Part shown: positions 47,118 through 57,816 of the stretch, one piece after another
Layout: every line of letters starts with the position of its first letter
How positions within the stretch are numbered: position 1 is the first letter of the stretch
NCBI GenBank assembly: GCA_039881145.1
Contig: JAYKKI010000064.1
Coordinates: 1,054,001-1,118,000 of the forward strand
Length of the DNA: 64,000 bases
Origin: Druceiella hillmani
Lineage: Eukaryota > Arthropoda > Insecta > Lepidoptera > Hepialidae
Reading direction: 5' to 3'
Program-made: the position numbers and the translations under genes
The notes under the pieces: model-generated
Seen by the model: only the letters and a program-made list of their open reading frames with translations
Database searches by the model: none
What the model was told of the DNA's origin: nothing

Positions 47118-50100
47118 AAGTTGGTATACATATATCACTTATTTTATTACAATTGACAAACTAAAAAAAAGACACACGAGAAGCTGCAAGCACAGTTAGT
47201 GAATATTAATAAATGTTTTTCTTACATAAATTTTGAAAAAGTGATTAATATAACTATCTATTATATACTTAATGATAAATATCAATTTTCTAATAAGTAA
47301 TAATGCAACTGAGACATTTTTTGAATCAGATAAAGAAAAAATATCAAAATTTATTTCCACCAATATTTTTTACTGATACACGATGTAACAGTCCTAATTA
47401 TTTCAGAAATAATGGATTGTGCAAAGTCTGATTTGAAATGTATGTTTTAAGATTCAGTAAGAATTGTACTTATTTATTTGAAATGTAAATATACAGCATG
47501 ACTTAAATATCAATCGTGATATATTTAAGTTGAATAGCTGTTGAATATAAAATATTAACAGTTGATAATTATTTAAACATTTTTAATTAATGTTTTACAC
47601 ACACTTTACACATGTATAAATTCAAAGTGGAAACAAAAGTAAATATTTATTTAAAAGGAACTAAACATTAAAACAAATATTGAATTTAAAAAAGAAACAT
47701 AAATCAAAAACCATCCAAGTGTGAGTCTTGCTCGCGTATCGAGAGTTCCGTAACTGACTTGATACATACTTAATAATGCCTAATGTTGTTTAGTATCGGG
47801 GATATACATATCGTCTTGAACATCTCAGAATATATGGTGTATAGAATCATCATTATCGTTTCCCTACAACCGCTGCATAGGCTGCGAAATATCCTGTTTT
47901 ATGTGTAATATTAGTTTATGTAATTTCAGAAATGAAAAAGGGTATGTTTTTTTCTTTTTCAGGATATCTCTGAAGATATACAACCTTAAATTGAAGAAAA
48001 ATATTTGCGAGACGATTGAAGCACTACTTTCAAACAATACCTCACACTAGATCTGGAGTTCAACAATTGTTTGCGTTACTTATTAGCCCACACTAAAATA
48101 TCCAAGTAAATATTTTTGTGTATTAGCTTTTGAGATACATGTGAGTTGACATACTTTATTACTGTGTCAAATTTCAGGCTTACATGTGAAGAAGTTTTTG
48201 AAGGAAAGTGGGTATGATAGACAGACATGTGAATGACCTTATAATATATGTTCTATATTTCTTTTTGAGATACAGAATTTATGCAGTATTAATTTAATGT
48301 ATGCGTACGTATGTCCTAAAGCTAAATCTATTTTACCAAAATACTTCTCTATTTTGCAATATTTACTAACCGTTCGCACTATTTAAAAGTTATTTCCAAG
48401 GTTCCGAAATTTTTCCACATTTGGTCATACTAGAGCATATTCATTTTTTACATTGTCTATTGCAATAAGTTTTCAACAATCATTATCACCATAAAATCAG
48501 TATTTCTATAAGAAACACAGGGATATAAAGGAAAAGTCTTTATAAAATATACTTTTTTTATTACATTAATAAAGATTTAAACTGCAATTAAATATAAATA
48601 TAAATAAAAAAATTACTTAACCTGACAAAATATAAATAATTATATTGCTTTTAAATATATTCCCAACTATAATATATTAAATAATTATATTGCCAACTTT
48701 TGGAGAGCCACCTCAGTTCTGTCCGTGAAATGCAAAATTCCAGGGTCCACCTTATCCAATGCAATGCTAAGAAATAATGTAATTGCTTTTGTAATAATCT
48801 TGCGTCCGTTAAATTCTAAAAAATTTAAAACCCACCAGCTTATAAAACGTGGTAAAAGTTTCATTTACATACAAATATACCAACAAAAGAATGTCATGTA
48901 CTAATATAAACTAGATAAATCATTGTTTTCTATGATGTAAAGTTGGCAAACAGTTGAATACAAATAATAAAAAAAATAATAAATATAAAATGGATATAAT
49001 TCCATGGGCTGTAAAATTTTACATATGTCGAAATAACAATTCAAAAATATGGAACCTTATTGATTCAAATTAAAAATAAATTACTTTTTCATATTCGCAT
49101 TAAAATATTTAAATACCAGCCAATTTTAAATACATTTACAAATGTCACAATAAAAATAGATTATATGCCAGTAGATCAATTTAGATAAAACAAGGTTTTC
49201 AACCATAAAGAGTTGTAACAGCTAAGTAACCAGTTATAAGCAAAAAGTCAAATCAAAAGCGAAGTTAATACGAATTACCAAATCAAAAGCGGATACAATT
49301 CCATGGAAAATTAAGATATAAAATTTTGCACATGTCGAAATTAAAATTAAAAAAATATAGAAAATTAACACTCCAATAACAAATAAACTACTTTCCCATA
49401 TTTACAACCAAATATACCCTCACGGTTTGAAATATTTACATCAGCATTCATTATGAGGTTATAGCTATTCATAAATAAACAAAAAAATTTAAGTGGTAGT
49501 TATTGCAAGGGTTTGGGCAAGAGATCTGGTAAAGCATGAGAATGTGACACACCGCAATTTACATAAATGGTCGCTGGCATGTAGTTTTGCTTAAAATGTA
49601 AATAGATAAACTTTTGATACAAATTACATAAAAATAATGTTATCTGAATATGTGATATAATTTTCATTTCAAATTGTTTATTCTTTTCTTTAATCATTTT
49701 TAACTGTCTCTATAGCAATTTTACTCATGTGAAAATATTCCAATTCAGGACACTATTACTATTAAGGCTAAGTTCCTTTTCAGAAATATTTTCATGTTAA
49801 TTTGATTATGGTGTACTTTTAACTGGATTTGAAGTACACACATCTCAATTCTATAAGCGGCTTTCGTTTCATCAATTAACAAGCCATAGAGAATATTGGG
49901 CAGGCTACATGGTTGCTTTTACTGATATACTGTAACATACATTGTAATAAAAAGCGTATCTGTTATTCACATGGGCTATTCTGTGAATCAGACTGATGAC
50001 ATTGGAAATGTGTTTCTGTGAAGAATAGTAAAATTTTTGGTTTAGGAATTGCAATTTCCACAGCAATTTTTTTCCGAAAGAGTTGAGAATTTTCATTATT

Positions 50101-50907
50101 TCCTCGAAATTGTTCACTCTGATATAATAAATGAACTTTATGAACAAGGGCGACACTTTTGTAAACATATAAACATATAACAAGGATCATATCTATTATT
50201 CATACAGATGAATCCGTACATCAAACTAAGCATATCAAAAGGTCTTTGTGTATTAAAATGTCTATTGTTTCGTTCTGAAATTGCAAATTGGACAGCAATT
50301 TTTCTTAATTTGTATAATTCCTTAAAATTTTCAACTCAATTTTATATTCAGAATCATTTGTATGAATAATATACATCTGTATGTATATACAATATGAAAT
50401 GTATATTTTTGTTAAAAGAATTTTTTCCCAAAAATTTTTTCTTGCTGACTCAAGGTAATCCCAAAACTTTGTAATGGAATTTTATTTGCCTTGCCAAATT
50501 TATACTTACTACAATCTTATTTTGGTTAAAATTTTCTAATTAATATGATTGAAAAATATATACCATAAAATTGCTATTATTATGTTATGTGAAAAAGAAT
50601 GTTTACATTGCTAAAAAAATTTCATTAAACTTTTAAAATTTTTGTAATGTAAGATTCTTTAAAATACAAGAAGCTTCAAATTGTAGTTCAATATATGGAA
50701 TAATGGTAGACATCTGGATTTTATTATTTGATATATAGCATTGATAAATTGGTGTGTACCTTATCTAAGCAACAACTATTAGTGATGCAGGCGTAGGCAG
50801 AACTTAGTAAAGTTCCCATTTGAAAAAGGTCAATATTATCGAAGCAAATAGCACTTGATTTTTAACCACTGATAAAATACTCATGCTTGTAAGTCAGTTG
50901 GGACATA

Positions 50908-51495
50908 AATGGAAATTTTGAATATTTCTTTCAAATTGAGTCCTCAATATAATCTCCATTCCAACAATAATTTAAATTGTATTATCTCTAAATGAATATT
51001 TATTTACTAGCGTGACCCGTGCGAAGTCTTCGCATTATTTATTCCATTATGAAGCTCAGATGACAGATCAAACAAATATTTTACTAAAATTGACATATAG
51101 AGGCGCAAGTATCAAAAGCATTGAGCTAAAGCGCCACTTTATTTATACGTGAGTGGATTTGAAATTAAACAAAAATTTTACCGACTGTCAATCATATTGA
51201 CGTTGAGCCGTTATATGGCAGCATTGCTGTTTTGTGTGTATAATTTTAATAATTAATTAATTTGCAAAAACAATAGCAATAATAATTTTTTTAGTTATGG
51301 ATGCCGGTAGAGCAAGCAATTATCTATAAAATGATATATAATTTATGTGGATTAGTTGTGAGGTTTTTTCTAAAAAGGGAGTGTAACATCTTAACCTTAG
51401 CGTATTAATATATATGATATGATGATCATTTGTCTCAATTCTATATTCATTTGTTAATCGTGTGCCACCATCTTAACTAGATATTTCAATTTCAG
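50908..51495 (+). pseudogene. Gustatory receptor fragment, type 1, exon 1 end, split by a Helitron
   Basis: Before the insertion the sequence gives the VEILN.FF-like segment (GGAAATTTTGAATATTTCTT), then after a deletion the PQHNPDSN-like segment (CCTCAATATAATCTCCATTCC). After the insertion (51426-51495) it resumes with TCATTTGTCTCAATTCTATA and runs to ATTTCAATTTCAG|GTTT, the same exon 1 end and splice donor as in the receptor at 4872-7662. It is a remnant of roughly 170 nt of receptor sequence with no open frame. The rest of the gene was not found. Confidence 0.8.
51007..51425 (-). mobile_element. Non-autonomous Helitron, 419 bp
   Basis: On the minus strand the element begins TCATCATATCATATATATTA at 51425 and ends ACGGGTCACGCTAG at 51007. 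Just inside the 3' end is a short hairpin, GCGAAG-A-CTTCGC. It sits between A and T with no target duplication. Helitrons are known for 5' TC, 3' CTRR, a subterminal hairpin and A^T insertion, and all four are seen. Removing it restores TTA^TCATTT, the sequence at this point in the related pseudogene (45.98 kb, CTTATCATTTATCC). There is no Rep/helicase frame. Confidence 0.85.
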
Positions 51496-52781
51496 GTTTA
51501 AATAGACCTTTTTTTAAGAAGAATAAGAAAAATGTGACAGGTTATATCTTGTATACCGGCAGCATTATAACATATGGCTATGACTAAAGTTTGCATATAA
51601 ATGCTTTCATGTATCATTTAAATACTTCCCTAAAAGTTTAGATAGATTTTGACCTTTCTACAACTTGTCCAGTATTTTCACTACTTGCTGGGTTCCTGTT
51701 GATAACATTGTAGAGTTATATAACCTATGATCATCTGAAGAAATATTAGACTTCATTACTGCATATAAAGAAATTCAGTCATTTTTAAATATATGGTGAA
51801 ACGACACTATTCAATTTTTAATTAATTATTTGCCTGGAACTTTATAATTAAAAACTGAGATGTATAAAAGGGGGGATAAACAGTCTCACGAATTTTTATA
51901 AATAAGCTACCGTAGACCCGAATGACGTCTGCCCAAACATAATATTTGCCCTTGAATAAAAATGATGAATTCTAATTTGTTTAAATTTAAACTTAGATTT
52001 ACAAAACAGTGTTATATTCATCAACATAAACAATATTTCAGAGATGGTATGAACTGCTTTCCATCATTTACATATTACTGCCATTAAACCACATTGTGTC
52101 ATTGGCAGCCATTTGTCAGGTCTATGACAAAATTTAAACTTAGATTTATAAAACAGTGTTATATTCATCAACATAAACAATATTTCAGAGATGGTATGAA
52201 CTGCTTTCCATCATTTACATATTACTGCCATTAAACCACATTGTGTCATTGGCAGCCATTTGTCCGGTCTATGACAAAATATACTTGCAGATAGACAATA
52301 AAAATCTTATTTGACCTCAATATAAATGAAATTATTAATAAGCTCTTTCGACATGATATACGAAGGTCAAAATTAAGTCTAATATTATTAGTGTACAAAG
52401 GGGTTTCAAGGATATTTTGAATCAATTACATGATGGAAGAATGTCAATGTAAGGGACTGTGTATGTACAAGTGAAGCTAAATTCCCATGTCGAAGGATAA
52501 CAATGCAGTATTTTAAATGAGAATCAAACCAGGAATGGAATTTCTGTTAGCCGTAAGTATGCTTTACTTCTAACATGTGTATTAATTATTGTTCACAATT
52601 CTTGTATTAAAACGATTACTGTTTTATTGTGCTATAATGGATTAGAGTGAGTAACAATGTGTTAGTGTGTATAACATAATTACGGATTATTTTATACACA
52701 ATAAGTAGAGATTGGTATATATACTACAAATACTATTTAATATACTTACTATAAGTGTATATAGCATAAAGAAAATAAATT
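51496..52781. other. Intergenic, contains a tandem duplication
   Basis: No gene recognised. The tandem duplication at 51983-52276 is listed separately. Confidence 0.5.
51983..52276. repeat. Two-copy 147-bp tandem duplication
   Basis: Unit 1 is 51983-52129 and unit 2 is 52130-52276. They differ at about two positions (ACAAAACAG against ATAAAACAG, and GTCAGGTC against GTCCGGTC). The near identity indicates a recent event or a local assembly duplication. Confidence 0.9.
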
Positions 52782-53246
52782 AATCTATATAAAACTCTCA
52801 TCAGACTTATCATTTTGTATGGTAGCGAAACCTGGGCAATCAATAAAGCAGAAGAGAATAGGCTACTCATCTTTGAAAGAAAGATCTTTCGAACAATTTT
52901 TGGAGCGTTCAAAGAAAATGATATTTGGAGAAGCTTACATAACAATGAAAGTTATACTAAATATGGTCAAGCAAAAATGTTGTGAGTAATCAAGTCTTAC
53001 AGAATCACATGGTTGAGACACGTTTTTCGATGGCAAGATCTGGACCCAGTTAAGAAACTGACGTTTACAAAGATTGAAGGTACAAGAAGAGGAAGACCAC
53101 CTACAAGGTGGTTAGACAGTGTAGAGAAGGACTTACCAATTTTAGGAGTCAACAGGTGGAGAATCCTCTCGTCAAGTCTTACTGCCCGGAGGGAGCAGAT
53201 TGAGAAAGCCTTGGCCTGTACCAGGCTGTACTGCTGGCAAAGATGA
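52782..53246 (+). mobile_element. LINE (non-LTR retrotransposon) ORF2 3' fragment
   Basis: One frame from about 52782 reads LYKTLIRLIILYGSETWAIN, later NRLLIFERKIFRTIFG, a TGA stop at 52983-52985, then TWLRHVFRWQD and GTRRGRPPTRWLDSVEKDL with LGVNRW. This is the order of the region after the reverse transcriptase in many insect LINE ORF2 proteins: LI.P.L.YGSETW, ...E+K+LR.I+G, then LGH+.R..., GRR.RGRP..RW.D.V..D+. The 5' part is missing, as is usual for truncated LINE copies, and the stop shows it is inactive. The frame ends at 53246. The clade was not determined. Confidence 0.82.
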
Positions 53247-56200
53247 AGAAGTATATACCATGACTATGTGTTACTGTTGTAATACTATGGCTATTTTGTT
53301 AAGGTCCTCTGTAGGGTAAAGATTTTCTCCAGTTTTATTAATTTCATTCTATCTTTAATAACATCCATCCAGTTTTTCCGGGCAATGTGGATATCCCATT
53401 CATTTTTCATTTGTATTTTGCTTCTTTTTGAGATGCATCTTTCCACAGCCTTCTGGGTTTTGTCGTTTTGTTTTTTTTATCTCTCTTTACTTAGGAAACT
53501 CAGAAAATTCTGAAGTTACCAAGACATCTACGAAATAAAGATGATTTACAAATTTTTTTCTAATTTCAATATTGTGATTTGAATGAAAAAATTATGTTTT
53601 TTGAAAACTTCATAAAATATATAAATAATTTTAAAAAAATTACATTGAAATAAATTTAAAGAATGATATTACAAAATGAACTGTGTGTTACTGAAAGTAT
53701 TGAGACGCAAGCGAAAGAGTGAGAAGAACTGAAAAAAATTATTATACGTTACATTGTTTAGGCAATTATTGGTTTTACTCAATAGTGTTTAAAATTTATG
53801 TGTCGAATTTGCTTTATTTGGTGCCTGAAAAAATAAACAATGCAAAGTAAGCACATAATAAACAAATAAAAAATATTGATCACTTTGATAAATGTAAGTA
53901 ACTTTCATTTTTCACCAAAATTGAGTTTAGAATATAATTACTTTGAAATCTATTATTTAAATGGCATTCAGGAATATTAAAAAACTATGAAACCAAAATA
54001 TTGTTTATTGAATGGAAAATAATAATCTATTTTTGTTTATATTTATATCATTTATATTATTGTTATAATTTTTATGGACATAAAACTTGTTTTAATTATA
54101 ACTACCAAATGTTTTATTATTATATGAGATAAAAATGACAAATCAGGCATTCTATTCCAGATCATTGATGTAAATGTTCCATACAAGCCGCTATTTTACT
54201 CTGTATCAGTGGTTGCATATGTTGCATATTTTTCCATTGGATATTGGCCAAAACTTTAGCAGGAGTAATCGACACTTAGTACAACCTTTTAAGCCATTTT
54301 ATTAGTTTGTGCCAAACATAAGGCAACAAGTTGCGCAGTCCACTTGTCAAGAGCTGCATAGTGGACAGCGCCTCATATTCGTATTGCGAAGTCCAACACT
54401 CCATTGATATATTTTCTACTTCATTAGCAATAATATTCAGCTCCTTCCAATAATGTGGATAGTGGTGTAAGATTCTATGAGCTTAATCACCACTTATGTT
54501 GAGATATCACACAACAGGTCACAATATATTCTCTGATAAAATGATCATCCATCATACTGTTGCAGTTGTGTTAGAGGTTTGTAGCTGTGCAGATAGCTTT
54601 ATACCTGTTTATGTCATTGTTCTGGTACGTGATCGGATTTATTATCACCAAGACCTCCTGACCATTTATGGAAGATTTGATTTCTTGAGAAACATTTGTC
54701 AGATACATCTCCATGTCGGTTAGTAACAAATATTTTATACACAATGTCTGACTCCCAATTCATCATAGTTTTTGAAAGCTTCACGAAAATTGGTGAGAGC
54801 TTCGAAGAATAAGAAAGAGAGAATTGAACTTAGCTTCATGAATGCGTTTTATAATCACATTCTCTTATAATAACTGCGGTGAGATGACATGCAATAGCTG
54901 ATCTTATATATAATGACTATGCTGTTGTGTGAACATGTACAATTGGATTTCCAAAGCAATGATCCCTAATATCTACGAGTAAGTACCAAATTCAAGTCAT
55001 CTTTGTGGACCTCTGACTGCAAATTCTAGTACATTTTTTTTAAACTTTATAACCAGTTTATTGAAATCTCCAGTATCATATTACATCTTCACTAGTTTTG
55101 ACAATTTTCAGCTTTTAAAACTTTCTAATGTCACATCATCAAAACCTTGAATCAGTTTCATATTCATTGATCTGGTCATAGAATCCAGGATTGGAATTTA
55201 TAGACTTCTGGATGGTTTCTCTTTCAAAACCTGTCAATAGCAGCTTATATCTAGTCATCATTTCATCAAAATTATTCATTTCAAAATTAATTCTACCCTT
55301 GGCACGTGCAGAAGTCCCACAAGATCATAACACATCAGCCATCTGTTAAGTCACTTTTGATGAAATATTGCATAACTCTGAAACTTGCTATTGCTTCATA
55401 ATGAAATTTATAATACAGTTGAAAAATTTGTATCTGATTTATGTAATTATAAGTATAAAAAATAATGAAGGACAGAAAACAAAATTCCAGAGTTTCTGTA
55501 AGGCCTGAAGGCTTGCAAGTAAAAAGCATTTGTAACCTGTAATTTTCATTATTACCTTAAAACAGAACAGACAATTATTAAATCTAAACAGAACGAAAAA
55601 AATAATTTTTGTTAGGATAACAAACATTTTTGTAATTGTTTATTTTTTGGTAAGCAAAAAACAGCAAAAAATTTAAAATAAATAATTGGAAGAGACCAAA
55701 GGAAACAAATGCAATGCCAAAAAGTAAGACAATTACTTCTCAACATTTCTCAGTGTTTCATATAATTGGTATAAAAAAATAATGCCGTAACTTTCTTGAA
55801 ATACTATAAAAACTTTCAAGTTCACTGTCGTATGAAAAAGTGGAAAAAACAAAAGAACAATAACAAGCTTAACTATTCACTATCTTTATTATTTATGACC
55901 GTTTTACAATATAAAATAATAGAAAATATTTCATATAATCGTAAACTAGATCAATCAACATTTTCAACAGCATAAGCTAAAAGAACTCTTTCTTACCAGA
56001 ACTTACCCATATTAAAAACGTTTTTGTTTTCTTTTATACACCTTGGTTTACCGTTACTTTTGCTTAAAGTAAAAGAAACAAATTTATGAAAAAAAAAGGC
56101 AAATAACTGTATTGCAGATAGTATGAACAGCAAAGGAAATATAGTGTAAAAAGGGCTTTCACTAATGTAAGAGTTGATAAAATTTCAAACTTATCCTAAA

Positions 56201-56580
56201 ATATCACGCGTTACGCACAAGCTGCCAGTTCATTGTAACACTCACACTTTTTATTAATTTATTTTCATACTTTATACAACTGGGATATATAGCGCACTTA
56301 TTATATAAAACTGATATATGTAGCGCACTTATTACTACGAAAGCAATCTCTCGCAGCCGATCCAAATATCTCTTTGGGTAAGATCGATCTTTGCGTAATT
56401 CCATCTTAAAGGACAATAATATATTTAGGTTTACAATATTATAGAGATCTCAAATCATGTTTTTGTTTTCAAAAAAAAAAAAAATTACATTGTATATCTG
56501 AATTGGTAGTTATTTTTTCAACATAATCATAAAATAAACTAAATTTTAGAGTTGGAAATTTAATTGCTATTTGCACTAAT

Positions 56581-56633
56581 ACTGTCAGTAAATATAACTA
56601 TCACAACATGTGATAGTTGTATTCACTGACAGT
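56581..56633. repeat. Near-perfect 25-bp inverted repeat, 3-nt loop
   Basis: Arms 56581-56605 (ACTGTCAGTAAATATAACTA...) and 56609-56633 pair with two mismatches. The compact palindrome has no visible target duplication. Confidence 0.8.
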
Positions 56634-57169
56634 TACGAACTAGTGGAATCAAAAACACTTGTTAAAAATAATATACTATAGATATATTATTTTTTTATTA
56701 TGGAACCTAGCTGAAGCCAGAAAAATATTTAGTTTTAGATGTATTCCAGGAGATGATTAAATTAATTTTTAGAGTATGAACTTGAAAAGAAAAACAATTT
56801 TATCTTCATAGTGAAAGTCTCGCCTCCGTCTGTCACAGCTTTTGGAAATGAATTGATGGATAACTTATTGAGCAGTATATGTCACAATAGAAAGAACGTA
56901 AGAAATTTTTTTTTGTACAATTTTGAAGGGTGTATGTTTGATTTATAAAAATTAATTTCGATTGTGTTGGGTAATAAATGAAAGGTCTAGTTATGAGAAT
57001 TCCAAAACAATTTTCTCACAATATTGTTCCGAAGGCATTACAGAAAGCATTTACGAAATTCTAATTTAAAACACAAAATCTATTCCCCTCCCACCCTTTT
57101 TCTGAAAACACTCTAAATAACATTTTTAAAAAACAGAATTACTGGAAGTTTTCATAAATGTAATATAGT

Positions 57170-57197
57170 TATATATATATTATATGATACAGTATAT

Positions 57198-57259
<62 letters not shown>

Positions 57260-57270
57260 ATATACTATAT
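57170..57270. repeat. (AT)n microsatellite inside an inverted repeat
   Basis: A TA tract is bounded by AGTATATTACTATATA on the left and its reverse complement (TATATAGTAATATACT) on the right. The whole is a large AT palindrome. Confidence 0.9.
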
Positions 57271-57816
57271 CAATAGTTTATGGTATCATAGTTTAAAAAA
57301 ATTCTTACACCTGTAAAAGTGCAATATTATATGTTTACACAGTAATTAGTTATAATTAATATATATTCAGAGTTCAACAGAAATAGTCTATACTTTAAAA
57401 GGGTTTAAACTTTTATATAAACCCTATGTATGTATAGTAATTTCATACCTATATATGATAGTACGGATTTTATTGGTATGTGACAAGTTTTATTTACTTA
57501 TTTCTATATGATCAAAAGCCAGCTCACTACTATTTTGATTATTCTTCAAAAGAAGAATCAAAAAAATTACCATGAAATGACACCAATTTATGCTTGGATG
57601 TTATCAATATGATGACTGTTTCACATAAATCAATTTACTGTTTCGATGAGATGTTTTCCTATACTGTTATACGACATTCATTAACATTTTATGTCAAATG
57701 GAATGGAATGTCAATTGAATATTTATGAATCATAATGAGTTCTAAACAACTTTTTTATCCGCCATTTAATTGCCTTAATACACATCTACTCTTAGTCATC
57801 TATTGAGTGGGACAAT

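Larger units (their letters stand above)
46092..50907. other. Intergenic with diverged repeats, no gene supported
   Basis: Contents seen are a perfect 22-bp hairpin (47008-47076), an AT microsatellite (47083-47112) and two diverged direct copies of about 120 bp (about 48990-49110 and 49285-49405; each contains AATTCCATGG and a ...ATGTCGAAAT motif). A second diverged pair lies at about 50041-50120 and 50275-50335 (GCAATTTCCACAGCAATTTTT against GCAAATTGGACAGCAATTTTT). Minus-strand frames at 49905-50190 overlap the second pair and match no family I recognise. Confidence 0.5.
53247..57816. other. Intergenic, no gene supported
   Basis: AT-rich DNA with a 53-nt hairpin (56581-56633) and an AT microsatellite (57170-57262). 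On the minus strand 55139-55320 is open for about 60 codons with non-biased composition (reads ARAKGRINFEMNNFDEMMTR, then YKLLLTGFERETIQ). It looks like a coding relic, probably of a mobile element, but I cannot name it. Frames at 54496-54723 (+) and 55335-55627 (-) are not supported. Confidence 0.5.

Noticed and set aside
51983..52276. 147-bp unit length as a nucleosome-related signal
   Set aside because: Two copies only; the match to nucleosome length is most likely coincidence.
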